NCBI RefSeq assembly: GCF_902859935.1
Contig: NZ_CADIKI010000004.1
Span: 186,001 to 250,000, forward strand
Direction of reading: 5' to 3'
Length of the DNA: 64,000 bases
Source of the DNA: Paraburkholderia fynbosensis
GTDB taxonomy: Bacteria; Pseudomonadota; Gammaproteobacteria; Burkholderiales; Burkholderiaceae
The notes beneath the pieces were generated by a model. It had not been told where the DNA came from, made no database searches, and saw nothing but the letters and a program-made list of their open reading frames with translations. This document shows positions 9,670 to 18,004 of the stretch, piece by piece. Numbering within the stretch: position 1 is the stretch's first letter; the number at the start of each line of letters is the position of its first letter. The translations under genes and the position numbers were made by a program.

Positions 9670-9978
9670 GTGACCACTCTCGCTATAGACGCCATTCGCA
9701 TCAACCCGGCGAACGACAGGATTACCCACGTGCGCTGGGCTCCCGTCGACCCGTCGACGCGCGACTGGTTGTCCCCCACCTCGATTGTCGAGGTGGACGA
9801 AGTCGTCGCCGCGATCCGTCGCGGAGATGCCGTTTGGTCCCTTTTTACTCTCGGCGGTACCCGGTATCTAGGGCCGAAAATTGTGTCTGTCGCCCACACC
9901 GACGGCCACGACGGGATCAACACGGATGTCCCTGGCGATCATGTCGAAAAATGCATTGACGATCTGCAGCGCATTTGA
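9670..9978 (+). CDS. Small DUF3892-like protein
   Basis: A 102-residue protein. The stretch ITHVRWAPVDPSTRDWLS, then VDEVVAAIRRGDAVWSL and the final RYLGPKIVSVAHTDG resemble the DUF3892 layout (an x-V-x-W opening, a helix, then a beta strand with the end of the domain). The GTG at 9670 is preferred because GGAGGTG sits 5 bp upstream. The ATG at 9658 would put the start before that site. Function unknown. It is likely part of the same phage-derived block as the DUF1643 gene. Confidence 0.6.
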   Translation: MTTLAIDAIRINPANDRITHVRWAPVDPSTRDWLSPTSIVEVDEVVAAIRRGDAVWSLFTLGGTRYLGPKIVSVAHTDGHDGINTDVPGDHVEKCIDDLQRI

Positions 9979-10037
9979 CTGCCTACCTTTAAGCGTGCTC
10001 GGCACTGCGTCTGTATTAGTGGTCGTGGTGTCTTCAC

Positions 10038-10929
10038 TCATTGTTGGGCGGCTTCGCGAGTTGCGCGGATGAACTCTGCCGCCGCTTGCGCGTTGATCGC
10101 GTTACCGTAGGCGCGCAGTCGTCCCACGCAACGCGCGGGAGCCCCATGAGCCACCGGGAATGTGCCGGGTTCCACTGGCCGCCACTTTCCATCCCGGCAG
10201 AGGAGCCAATCGGCAGCTCGCCAGAAGGCGGTCGTCGGCCGGCTGCGGTGTCAGTGCCAAGAGCGCGAAGCCGTTCAGATTCGATCCGTGCGGCGTCTCG
10301 CCCGTCGCCCGTTTCCCTGACCGCCGCCCGTCGAGTCCAATGTCTGCGGCGTCGGCCAACTGGCTAATTTGCGGCGCCCGGCAGCTTCAGCGAGACCGCT
10401 CGCGACCCGTGCGCCTTGAACCCCGAGTAGCAGTGCGTCGACCCCTCCGAGTCGTTGATGATCGGAGTCGGCCACGATGCCAGCCACGCCACGCGCCCGA
10501 GCAACGCATTCAGCGGCACGTTCTTGCACTCGCTTCCGTCTTTGTGATCGCGCGTCGTTGGCGTAGGCCACGAAGAAAGTACGGTCTCTGATGTGCGGCG
10601 CACCGACGCCCGCAGACGGGAAAGGGTTCGCGGCGCCGGCGTATTCCATGGCTTCCAGGTCATCGAAAACAAGGTCGATCCAAGGGTCGACGTCTTTGCT
10701 TACAAGCTGCTCGCCAAAGATGACTGGAGGGCGGCACTCGCTGATGAGGTTGTGCCGCGCCGGCCAGAGGTGCCGCGCGTCAGCAAACCCAGCTCCTTTG
10801 CCTGCCTGGCTGAAAGGTTGGCACGGACAGTAACCAGTCCAAACAGGTCGATCGTCAGGCCATCCGGCGAGTCGAAGCGCGGACGACCAGACGCCGATTC
10901 CGGCGAAGTAATGGCACTGTATGAATCCA
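10038..10929 (-). pseudogene. Broken phage-type DNA (cytosine-5) methyltransferase
   Basis: Homology to phage Dcm-like enzymes runs along the minus strand but changes frame. From ~10929 down, one frame gives QCHYFAGIGVWSSALRLAGW and the catalytic motif TGYCPCQPFSQAGKG, then GEQLVSKDVDPW and GVGAPHIRDRTFFVAY. Near 10580 it moves to a second frame (LSSWPTPTTRDHKDGSE, LASWPTPIINDSEG), which stops at 10364. The first frame resumes ([16 protein letters not shown]). A third frame carries the true C-terminus ([20 protein letters not shown] and [18 protein letters not shown]) to a TGA at 10038. The segment just before the C-terminus also has an internal stop, so a deletion is likely. No start with the usual N-terminus was found upstream, so the gene is 5'-truncated too. 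Confidence 0.85.
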
Positions 10930-11073
10930 GCCGCGATTCCTAAGCAGGCTGACCAGAAATGCGCGGCTGCGGCCGCGCCTCCGGGCGCTGCGTTCGACGG
11001 ACGTGGGCAGCGGAAGGCTGATTGGCGTGCGCTTCGCTTCAAGAGGTGCCGCGACGGCAATGACCTTCACCGT

Positions 11074-11979
11074 CTACAACCCGAAGATGAGCGAGCGATG
11101 AGCCGCGACGCCGGCCGCAACGCCAGCAGCCGACGCGAACGTCGCGTTTGTCCAGGTGCTCGACGCGTCGCCGGCGGCGAACACGCCCGGCACGCTCGTC
11201 TGCTTCCATTCGTCCACACGGATAATCGGACCCATCGGTCCGTCTTCGAATGCGCATCCGAGCTGCGCTGCGAGTGGGCTTGCCATTCGCGTCCGGGGCC
11301 CCACGAAGAGCGCATCGATAGCGACGACGCGGTCATCGGCGAGACGCAATCCGGTCATGCGAGGGGAATCCCCGATTATTTCGGTGACGTGCGTCCGCTC
11401 GATGACGACGCTACGCGCGTTGAGTAGAGCAGCCTCTTCGGGCGTCGGCTCGACGATGCCTTGCGTGAACCAGGTCGTCGGCCCCCAATCAGGAACGAGC
11501 ATCGCCTGATGGAACGAAAGCGGGTGTGTCGCCAGGACGCCGAGCCGTTTGCCTCCGATTTCGTAACCATGACAGTACGGACAGTGCAGCACGGATTGTC
11601 CCCAGCGCTCTTCGATACCGGGCAGCGACGGCAGTTCGTCGCGAACGCCGGTTGCAAGGATCAGACAATCGGCGCTCAAAGTGGTCCCTTCGCTTTGTGT
11701 GACGAAGAATCGATCACCGATGCGTTTCGCCGTGCTGGCTTCCCTCGCGATGATCATCGCGGTCGGATACGCCGCGAGTTGGGCTGTCGCCTCACCGATG
11801 ATCTCCTCTGGCGTCTTGCCATCCTGTCCGAGAAAACCATGTGAGCGCGGTGCGAAACGATTGCGTGGACTCCTGCCATCAAACACAAGCACACGCCGTC
11901 TCGCGCGCGCCAGTTGCATCGCGGCGGAAAGACCGGCGAAACTGCCGCCGATCACGATGACATCGTAATGCGCATTCAT
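11074..11979 (-). CDS. Thioredoxin-reductase-like NAD(P)/FAD oxidoreductase
   Basis: A 301-residue flavoprotein with the N-terminal FAD fingerprint VIVIGGSFAGLSAAM, the redox-active CPYCHGYE motif near the middle and the C-terminal GVFAAGDASSTWTNATFAS FAD site. The segment normally carrying the NADPH GxGxxA fingerprint reads LGVLATHPLSFHQAM and is divergent. It may therefore use another donor, as in ferredoxin- or thiol-dependent relatives. The ATG at 11979 is supported by GGAGAG 7 bp upstream. It is divergent from an Rrf2 regulator gene 97 bp away, which probably controls it. Confidence 0.85.
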   Translation of the reverse strand: MNAHYDVIVIGGSFAGLSAAMQLARARRRVLVFDGRSPRNRFAPRSHGFLGQDGKTPEEIIGEATAQLAAYPTAMIIAREASTAKRIGDRFFVTQSEGTTLSADCLILATGVRDELPSLPGIEERWGQSVLHCPYCHGYEIGGKRLGVLATHPLSFHQAMLVPDWGPTTWFTQGIVEPTPEEAALLNARSVVIERTHVTEIIGDSPRMTGLRLADDRVVAIDALFVGPRTRMASPLAAQLGCAFEDGPMGPIIRVDEWKQTSVPGVFAAGDASSTWTNATFASAAGVAAGVAAHRSLIFGL

Positions 11980-12076
11980 ACGTTTTCTCTCCGAATCAAG
12001 TAACGTGCTGAGTTGCATGATAACGCCGTGCTACACTCTTACGCAACTTGATAAGTTTCTTGAGATAGCCCCCAAG

Positions 12077-12541
12077 ATGAAAACCGACAGCCGCATATCG
12101 CGCGTCCTGCACGCGCTGATTCACATGAAATATGCGGATGGGCCGCTGACTTCCGCTGCGCTGGGCGAGATGCTTGGTACGAATGCCGTCGTTGTGAGGC
12201 GCTTGTTCGGCGGTCTGCGGGATGTGGGTTATGTCACGTCAGAAAAGGGACACGGGGGCGGCTGGGTACTGGACAAACCGCTTGAGAGCATGACGTTATT
12301 GGATGTCTATCGCGCAGTTGGTGAACCGCCGCTTTTTTCGGATCTCGTTTCGCACGACCACCCGGAATGTCTTGTCGAACAAGCGGTGAATGCTCAACTT
12401 TCAGAGACGCTTCGAGAAGCCGAGGCTGTTATGCTCGCAAGGTTCGCGAAGGTCACCATCGCGATGCTCGCAGGCGACTTCGAAGCCCCCACGTTCAGGT
12501 CGACGTCGCCGAAGCGCCGGTCCCGGTCTACGAGTCGGTGA
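12077..12541 (+). CDS. Rrf2-family transcriptional regulator
   Basis: A 154-residue winged-helix protein. The Rrf2 pattern is visible as RISRVLHALIHM, then LTSAALGEMLGTNAVVVRRL and GYVTSEKGHGGGWVL, followed by the SLLDVYRAVGEP-type segment. No cysteine triplet for an Fe-S cluster is seen, so it resembles the redox- or metabolite-sensing Rrf2 group divergent from a thioredoxin-reductase-like gene. The final residues (TFRSTSPKRRSRSTSR) look unrelated to the family and may result from a frame change near the 3' end. The ATG at 12077 gives the family N-terminus. Confidence 0.85.
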   Translation: MKTDSRISRVLHALIHMKYADGPLTSAALGEMLGTNAVVVRRLFGGLRDVGYVTSEKGHGGGWVLDKPLESMTLLDVYRAVGEPPLFSDLVSHDHPECLVEQAVNAQLSETLREAEAVMLARFAKVTIAMLAGDFEAPTFRSTSPKRRSRSTSR

Positions 12542-12969
12542 GCTTCGCGTGCCAGCGAAGATTGATGCAAAGATTGGCAGAGAGCGCTTCTCCAACGCTT
12601 ACCCCGCCTCAATGGTGAAGTCCAGTTACGCGTCAGGCTTCTAAATCGGACGACGCGCACGATCACCGTCACGCCTGATGCATCGCGTACTACGAGCGGG
12701 TGATTTGTCCGCTCGACACGCTTGGCGAACGCCTCCTGATGGCCGACCGCGAACGCACCAGATCGACCCACTGCGCGCGTTCGACCAAACGCCACGCAAG
12801 TGTCGACTTCTAGGGGCGCCGTTAAGGCCGCGCCGGGGCGACGGCTGGTCCGGGTCTTCATGTCGTTTGTTTATTGAAGTTTGTCGGTGTCGTACAGGCA
12901 ACTTAAACTTATTGGGTTGTTCTGTCGTTGGTTCGGACCCGAACGTTTCCTCGTCCCGAGGAGGTCACT
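12542..12969. other. Intergenic region, no gene supported
   Basis: The 428 bp between the Rrf2 gene and the PQQ dehydrogenase have open frames on both strands, but none has a recognisable domain or a good ribosome-binding site. The last ~100 bp (12861-12960) are AT-richer and probably contain the dehydrogenase promoter. Confidence 0.4.
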
Positions 12970-14730
12970 ATGCAGCCCGACGCCCATACAAGGCGCGATA
13001 GCCGGCTTCGTCGAACGTTCGTATTCGCCTTCCTGGCTACGCTGACGATGGCGTCAGCCGGCGCCCTTGCAGGGCCCGAGGTCACCGGCGGGTCGGCCGA
13101 TATTCATCTGTCGACGCTAGTGTCGCCGAACCCGACCGTCACGCAAAGCCAGTTGGACACTGCAGCGTCCGATGCGGCGGATTGGCTGCTTCCTAACGGC
13201 TCGTACGCGCAGACGCGATACTATCCGGGCGCGCAAATCAAAACTACCAATGTGGGGAAGCTGAAGTTGGCGTTCGTCTTCCAGACAGCAGTCAACGGAC
13301 CACTGGAAACCTCACCGTTGGTGGTGAACGGCGTGATGTTCCTGACCACATCGTTCGATCATGTGTACGCGATCGATGCAGCGACCGGCCGCGAGTTGTG
13401 GCACTACCAGCACAAGTTGGGGCGGGATACCAGCTTCTGCTGCGGGCCAACCAACCACGGCGTGGCGATATACGGCGAGCGGCTCTTCATGGGCACGCTC
13501 GATGCAAAGCTGGTTGCGCTCGACGCCGGGACTGGCAAGCTCCTGTGGGAAACCGAGGTCGGCGATCCCGAGCTAGGCTACAGCGAGAAGATGGCGCCGA
13601 TTGTGGTCGATAGCAAGGTACTGATTGGCACGAACGGGGGTGAGTACGGCGTTCGCGGCTTCGTGAAAGCGTTCGACGCCAACACGGGTCAACTGCTTTG
13701 GACCTTCTACACGATTCCCGAATCCGGACAGGAAGGCGTGTGGGCGACTAGAGATGCGACCGGCCGGGACCTTAAACGCAATATCGATGCCGAGAAGAAG
13801 CAACTTGCTGAGAAGGGTCGCGACTTCTACAAGACGCTCGGCGGCGGCGTGTGGATGACACCAGCGATCGACCGGAAAACGCGCACGGTGTACTTCGTGG
13901 TTGGGAACCCCTCGCCTGACTTTTATGGCGCAATACGTCCCGGCGACAATCTGTTTACCGACTCGATGGTGGCGGTCGACCTCGACACCGGCAAGTACAA
14001 GTGGCACTACCAGTACATCCCGCATGACGTGTGGGACCTCGACGCGGCGAGCCCGCCGATCCTGGTGGATGTGCGCGACCGCGACGGACGCGTGGTATCT
14101 GCGGTAATCCATGCCGGAAAGACCGGGCATGTCTATGTGCATGATCGCACGTCGGGCCAGTTAATCCGCTTCTCGCCGGCGATGATCCCGCAAGAGAACA
14201 TATGGACGCCGCCAACGCCGCAGGGCGCGCACATGCTGCCGGGTGCGAACGGCGGAGTCAATTGGTCGCCGACGGCGTACAGCCCCGAGACGCGTCTCGT
14301 GTATGCGGCCAACCTGCATCGTCCGTTGACGTACCAGGTCGAGGACACGCCGTATCCGGGCGGCGGCAAGATGTGGCTTGGCGGTTCATTCAAGACCATT
14401 CCGAACGAGCAGCAGTGGGGCAAGCTCGCAGCGGTGAACGTCGACACCGGGAAGATCGTCTGGTCGTTTAAAACCGATCAGCCGCTGATCGGCGGCGTAT
14501 TGGTGACGGCGGGCAATCTCGTCTTCAATGGAGAAGGCAACGGCCTGTTTCGCGCATTTGACGCGCGTACCGGCAAGAAGTTGTGGGAGTTCCAGTGCGG
14601 CGCCGGCGTCAACGCCCCAGCGGTGTCGTACTCGGTGCATGGCAAGCAATATGTGGCGGTTGCGGCGGGCGGCAACCAGCTACTCGACTACAAGCGCGGC
14701 GACGCGATTGTTGTGTTCGCGCTGCCGTAA
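12970..14730 (+). CDS. Periplasmic PQQ-dependent alcohol dehydrogenase-type protein
   Basis: A 586-residue eight-bladed propeller quinoprotein with a cleavable signal peptide (hydrophobic ~20-36, ending SAGALAGP). The vicinal cysteines at 157-158 (SFCCGP) match the PQQ-stacking disulfide. The tryptophan docking block [11 protein letters not shown] and several blade motifs ([29 protein letters not shown]) are present. The catalytic aspartate is D356 in [11 protein letters not shown], with a second Asp two residues later. No cytochrome c domain is fused and no cytochrome gene is adjacent. The ATG has AGGAGG upstream. The substrate is probably an alcohol or aldehyde but is not defined. Confidence 0.85.
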   Translation: MQPDAHTRRDSRLRRTFVFAFLATLTMASAGALAGPEVTGGSADIHLSTLVSPNPTVTQSQLDTAASDAADWLLPNGSYAQTRYYPGAQIKTTNVGKLKLAFVFQTAVNGPLETSPLVVNGVMFLTTSFDHVYAIDAATGRELWHYQHKLGRDTSFCCGPTNHGVAIYGERLFMGTLDAKLVALDAGTGKLLWETEVGDPELGYSEKMAPIVVDSKVLIGTNGGEYGVRGFVKAFDANTGQLLWTFYTIPESGQEGVWATRDATGRDLKRNIDAEKKQLAEKGRDFYKTLGGGVWMTPAIDRKTRTVYFVVGNPSPDFYGAIRPGDNLFTDSMVAVDLDTGKYKWHYQYIPHDVWDLDAASPPILVDVRDRDGRVVSAVIHAGKTGHVYVHDRTSGQLIRFSPAMIPQENIWTPPTPQGAHMLPGANGGVNWSPTAYSPETRLVYAANLHRPLTYQVEDTPYPGGGKMWLGGSFKTIPNEQQWGKLAAVNVDTGKIVWSFKTDQPLIGGVLVTAGNLVFNGEGNGLFRAFDARTGKKLWEFQCGAGVNAPAVSYSVHGKQYVAVAAGGNQLLDYKRGDAIVVFALP

Positions 14731-14936
14731 TGCGCACGCACTGCCTGCGCTAGCGGCTCTCCAACTGCCAAGCGGCGTCGCATACGGTCTAGCGTGTCGG
14801 TCTTCCATGCTGCTGGCTCGAAGATGCCGTTGCGCCACCGGAGTGTGGCCCGCACGCTTGGATGACTCCACGTCGTGCCGTTACCTACCGCACGACCTTT
14901 AAAGGTGATGTGGGAGCGCCGCGACTCACGTTCCAC
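14688..14936 (-). CDS. Unrecognised 82-residue ORF, possibly a phage-like remnant
   Basis: The frame starts at a GTG inside the end of the preceding remnant and contains a protein-like stretch ([20 protein letters not shown], then [20 protein letters not shown]). I do not recognise the family. The 3' 43 bp run into the end of the PQQ dehydrogenase gene on the other strand, which suggests the original stop was lost. It belongs to a row of overlapping minus-strand small ORFs. Confidence 0.35.
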   Translation of the reverse strand: MERESRRSHITFKGRAVGNGTTWSHPSVRATLRWRNGIFEPAAWKTDTLDRMRRRLAVGEPLAQAVRAHYGSANTTIASPRL

Positions 14937-15181
14937 TCATGGCGTCCAGAAGTCGGCCGGAATGATAACTGGTTAGTCTAACTTCAACCTGTTTTGTACC
15001 GCGCGTGTGGACACGAAATCGATAAGCCCGGTCGCGCTCAAGGCTTTCATGGTCCTGGCGAAAGATATAGGTGTGAAGGTCCAGCAGTGCGCATCCCGGT
15101 ACGTACCATTTCCCATGGCTCGTCTTTATACGTTTCGCGCAGCGTCGCCGAATCCGTATAGTCGAAGTCGCCGTAGTTCAC
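14926..15181 (-). pseudogene. Frameshifted small accessory gene
   Basis: The frame opens with a GTG at 15181 (NYGDFDYTDSATLRETYKDE, then PWEMV) and stops at 15047. The adjacent frame from about 15090 continues with coding character (LLDLHTYIFRQDHESLERDR, RFRVHTRGTKQVEVRL) to a TGA at 14926. The total length is not a multiple of three, so one indel separates the halves. The GTG overlaps the stop of the ORF upstream (GTGA), a sign of a former operon. The distal part aligns with the remnant at 8956-9045. Confidence 0.45.
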
Positions 15182-15318
15182 TTTTCCCTTTTCGCAGCGT
15201 ACAAACGGCTGCAAGGCGCGCCAATCTCGACCCCAACGCGGTGCGCAATGTCGAGTCCTCGCGGCAACTTGTCACCACGCTTGTCGAGACGCCGTTCGCC
15301 GTTCTGCTTTGCGCACAT
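15178..15318 (-). CDS. 46-residue ORF of unknown function
   Basis: A short, basic open frame beginning MCAKQNGERRLDKRGD and ending YAAKREK. It overlaps the next ORF by GTGA. The composition is protein-like and the reading frame is stopped just upstream by a TAG. I do not recognise it. It seems to be the first visible member of a small overlapping minus-strand gene row in a decayed accessory region. Confidence 0.35.
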   Translation of the reverse strand: MCAKQNGERRLDKRGDKLPRGLDIAHRVGVEIGAPCSRLYAAKREK

Positions 15319-15474
15319 GTTCGCGGACTCGGAGCCTGACTAGCTTCACCGTTGGCTTTTTTATTCGCCGCACTCGGCTGGCTTTTAAGGCCGCGCGGGT
15401 GTGTGTTCGGACCGGCAATGCCGAGGCCGGCGGCAAATCCAGCGGGCCGGCCTGACGACAATAGTCAATGCGGA

Positions 15475-15777
15475 TCACGCGGTCGCCACACCTTCGGGCA
15501 CTGCGTTGAGTTTGACGCCGAGCGCGCGCAGCAGTTTGAACACCGTGTCCATACGCGGTTTGGAGCCCGGTGCGAGCGTTTTGTAGAGGCTCTCGCGCCC
15601 GAGTCCGGCGTCAGCCGCGACCTTTGCGATGCCACGCGCTTTGGCGATGTCGGCGATGGCGGCGAGAAGGAGGTCGGCGTCGCCTTCTTCGAGTGCTGCG
15701 TTTAGGTATTCAGCGATCATTTCCTCACTGTCGAGGTAGTGCGATGCGTCGAATCGTGCCGTTTTGATCTTGCTCAT
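15475..15777 (-). CDS. HTH antitoxin of a HigBA/RelE-type module
   Basis: A 100-residue protein of the addiction-module antidote type. The N-terminus (FDASHYLDSEEMIAEYLNAA) is the toxin-binding part. A helix-turn-helix follows (IAKVAADAGLGRESLYKTLA), then the conserved end (PRMDTVFKLLRALGVKL). It neutralises the toxin and should repress the shared promoter. The ATG overlaps the toxin stop (ATGA) and has AGAGGAACG upstream. The order, toxin first and antitoxin second, is that of HigBA modules. An ATG start at 15804 inside the toxin gene is less likely. Confidence 0.88.
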   Translation of the reverse strand: MSKIKTARFDASHYLDSEEMIAEYLNAALEEGDADLLLAAIADIAKARGIAKVAADAGLGRESLYKTLAPGSKPRMDTVFKLLRALGVKLNAVPEGVATA

Positions 15778-16079
15778 GATCGTTCCTCTCTGATTGCTGT
15801 CCACATTGTTTTGGCATGCTTGATATCCGCCTGCTGCGTGGACTTGTTGCCACCGCAGAGCAGCAGATACACCATGCGCCCTTCACGCGCGTAGTAGACC
15901 CGGTAACCCGGACCGCAATCTATGCGCATCTCGAACACGCCTTCTTCTAGCAACCTCACGTCGCCGAAATTCCCTCGCTCCGCACGCCGGACCCGCACGA
16001 GGATTTTCGCCCTCGCGCGTAGATCCGCGAGCTCCGCCAGCCAGGTGTCGAACACCTCGGTGCGGTTGACCGTGTACAC
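15774..16079 (-). CDS. RelE/ParE-superfamily (HigB-like) toxin
   Basis: A 101-residue toxin. The family pattern is visible: VNRTEVFDTWLAELADLRAR, then RGNFGDVRLLEEGVFEMRID, GPGYRVYYAREG and LLLCGGNKSTQQADIKHA. In relatives it cleaves mRNA on the ribosome. I chose the GTG at 16079 because a consensus promoter ends at about 16104. An ATG at 16145 in the same frame lies upstream of that promoter and could not be translated from it. The start has only a weak ribosome-binding site. The antitoxin follows with a 4-bp overlap. Confidence 0.85.
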   Translation of the reverse strand: MYTVNRTEVFDTWLAELADLRARAKILVRVRRAERGNFGDVRLLEEGVFEMRIDCGPGYRVYYAREGRMVYLLLCGGNKSTQQADIKHAKTMWTAIREERS

Positions 16080-16103
16080 AGGCGGTGTGCCGATCTGTTT
16101 GTA

Positions 16104-16132
16104 ATTGTATCCCTGTGGATACGTTGATGCAA
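16104..16132 (-). promoter_or_regulatory. Sigma70 promoter of the toxin-antitoxin operon
   Basis: On the minus strand TTGCAT (16132-16127) and TACAAT (16109-16104) are separated by exactly 17 bp. Transcription would begin around 16096, about 17 bp before the GTG start of the toxin. Confidence 0.7.
16107..16122. promoter_or_regulatory. Operator-like palindrome in the toxin-antitoxin promoter
   Basis: GTATCC-CTGT-GGATAC is a perfect 6-bp inverted repeat lying within the spacer and the -10 box of the promoter. It is the expected place for autorepression by the antitoxin's helix-turn-helix. Confidence 0.65.
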
Positions 16133-16462
16133 GTGTGAAAATCATATTGATATAGCGGCTCTCCACCGCACCCCGTTCGTTGCTTCCCATGCCGCGCGCC
16201 CTCTCTGCGCGGCCCCATTTGCTACATGAGGTTAGCGGTCTGCGCGGCTCCTGACGATTCGGCGAGATGGCCAATCCGACGGACAAACGCATGCGCAAGG
16301 CACCCGCAAAATACTGGCGCTCGCCGGCGATGGCGCGCCCGAATCCTTACCTCCCACGTAATCGACGCCACGCCTGCGCGGCGTCAATCTTCACTCCGAG
16401 CCCGCCGCATACGACATGTCTGCCGAGCGTAGTGCTCAGTCAAGCCAACAAGGAGTCTTGAG
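16133..16462. other. Intergenic region, no gene seen
   Basis: The stretch between the toxin-antitoxin promoter and the NTF2-like gene contains only open frames without recognisable protein features. The final bases hold the AAGGAG site of the next gene. Confidence 0.4.
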
Positions 16463-16831
16463 ATGAATGCGCATACCGATCTGATCGACCGTTATTTCGA
16501 CGTCTGGAACGAGACCGATGGCGCGCGCCGTCGCGAGTTGATCGCCGCGACATGGAGCGCCGATGCCGACTATCGCGATCCGCTGCTCGCCGGCGCGGGC
16601 CACGACGGCATCGACGCGATGATTCGCGCGGTGCATGAACGCTTCCCGCAGCACGTGTTTCGCCGCACGACCCAGGTCGACGGCTTTGCGAACCGGCTGC
16701 GCTTTTCGTGGGAACTGACCACACCCGCGGGCGACGCGATCGTCAAGGGATCGGACTTTGGCGTGGTGGATGCGCACGGCCGTCTCCAGGCGGTCACCGG
16801 TTTCCTTGACGAGGCGCCCGGCAGCGCCTGA
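16463..16831 (+). CDS. NTF2-like (SnoaL-type) small protein
   Basis: A 122-residue single-domain protein with the cone-shaped fold pattern: IDRYFDVWNETDGARRRELI, a middle helix (DGIDAMIRAVHERFP) and a strand region (LRFSWELTTPAGDAIVKGSD). Members act as small isomerases, hydrolases or binding proteins, so the reaction is unknown. The start is supported by AAGGAG 9 bp upstream. It may be co-transcribed with the small membrane ORF that follows after 27 bp. Confidence 0.8.
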   Translation: MNAHTDLIDRYFDVWNETDGARRRELIAATWSADADYRDPLLAGAGHDGIDAMIRAVHERFPQHVFRRTTQVDGFANRLRFSWELTTPAGDAIVKGSDFGVVDAHGRLQAVTGFLDEAPGSA

Positions 16832-16858
16832 GCCGCGCATTCCCTCACGGAGACGATC

Positions 16859-17305
16859 ATGCACGAGCCCTTCGCCCCAACGCCGGTTCAAACTGTCATC
16901 ACGTTCGCGCGTGTGTCGGCGGCCGTCGACGCGTGGTCCAGCGCCATCGCCGGCTTCGCGCTGCTGGCGGGCGCGCGGGCGTTCATGTTCATCGCGTTGC
17001 TGGGCTGGCGCGAGCCGGTGTTGGGCGGCGCGGGGCTCGTGCTGCTCGCCCTGATCGGCTGGCTGCGGTGGCAGTGCGGCTGTGCAGCCAGCGCCGCTCC
17101 GGATGCCGCGCGGGATGGCGGCGCGCCGCCGTGCCGGGTCGACAGAGAGGGCGGCGGCGCTGTCGTAGCGGTCGGCGGCGTCCAGCCGCGTTGCGCTGAG
17201 GCTCGCCACGTTGCTTGCTACAATCGATCGTCGCAATGCGATGTGTGCGATGCAACGCGCTGCAGCCGCACGACCGTCTTCGGGCAGGCCCGAACCCAGC
17301 CGTGA
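16859..17305 (+). CDS. Possible small membrane protein, uncertain
   Basis: The frame has an ATG with a GGAG-type site upstream and two likely membrane segments (AIAGFALLAGARAFMFIALL and GGAGLVLLALIGWLRW). The second half is Cys- and Arg-rich and does not look like a folded domain. The true gene could therefore be shorter or the frame could be fortuitous. I do not recognise the family. Confidence 0.4.
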   Translation: MHEPFAPTPVQTVITFARVSAAVDAWSSAIAGFALLAGARAFMFIALLGWREPVLGGAGLVLLALIGWLRWQCGCAASAAPDAARDGGAPPCRVDREGGGAVVAVGGVQPRCAEARHVACYNRSSQCDVCDATRCSRTTVFGQARTQP

Positions 17306-17379
17306 GCTCGAGCGAATTGCGCTACCCAACCCGGACGGCTAGCCCGTCGATCGGGACCAACCGACAATAAGGAGACACC

Positions 17380-17844
17380 GTGCTGAAGAATCTGGACCCG
17401 CTGCTGAACGCCGATATTCTGTATGCGCTGCGCTCGATGGGCCATGGCGACGAACTTGTCATCTGCGACGCCAATTTTCCGGGCACGTCGGTTGCGAAGG
17501 GGACCGTGCTCGGCAAGTTGCTTCACCTCGACGGCGTGAGTTCGCCGCGTGCGATTCGCGCGGTGCTCTCGGTGATGCCGCTGGACACGTTCATCGAGCA
17601 GCCCGCATCGCGGATGGAGGTGGTGGGCGAGCCGCACACGATTCCGGCGGTGCAGCGCGAAGCCCAGGCCGAGGTCAACGCAGCGGAAGGGCGCGAGGTG
17701 CCGTTTGCCTCGATCGAACGCTTTGCTTTTTATGAGCGGGCGCGCAAGGCCTATTGCGTCATCGCGACCGGCGAGGAGCGTGGCTACGGTTGCTTCGTCT
17801 TCACGAAAGGCGTCCTGCTCGCGCCGGATGCGCCGCGCTCGTGA
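17380..17844 (+). CDS. RbsD/FucU-family sugar mutarotase
   Basis: A 154-residue protein with the RbsD/FucU layout: LNADILYALRSMGHGDELVICDAN at the N-terminus (His and Asp of the active site in the GHGDE part), then VLSVMPLDTFIE and a C-terminal Tyr-rich end (FYERARKAYCVIATGEER). Such enzymes interconvert the anomers of fucose or ribose. The order of conserved residues fits FucU better than RbsD, but the sugar cannot be set without neighbours. The GTG start has AAGGAG upstream. No fucose transport genes are adjacent. Confidence 0.85.
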   Translation: MLKNLDPLLNADILYALRSMGHGDELVICDANFPGTSVAKGTVLGKLLHLDGVSSPRAIRAVLSVMPLDTFIEQPASRMEVVGEPHTIPAVQREAQAEVNAAEGREVPFASIERFAFYERARKAYCVIATGEERGYGCFVFTKGVLLAPDAPRS

Positions 17845-18004
17845 CGTTTGGAGCGCGAGCGCCATCATGTGAAGCGTAAGCCGCAAAGCAAGCGGAAGCG
17901 GCACGCAGCGGCACCGACCGCATAATGACTTCCGTTCTGCTCGCACCCGGCGTGCTGGCCTGATTCGCCATGACCCTTCGCAATTCATTACGGTGACGAA
18001 ACCC

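Noticed and set aside
12390..12861. Coding frames on either strand after the Rrf2 gene
   Set aside because: They have no recognisable domain, no good ribosome-binding site, and the minus one runs through the Rrf2 coding region.
8900..16450. Complete prophage
   Set aside because: There is no integrase, terminase, capsid or tail gene, and no tRNA attachment site. Only scattered phage-like genes and remnants were found.
16436..17329. Minus-strand frame of 297 codons
   Set aside because: It overlaps the NTF2-like gene, which has a good ribosome-binding site and fold pattern. The minus translation shows no family.
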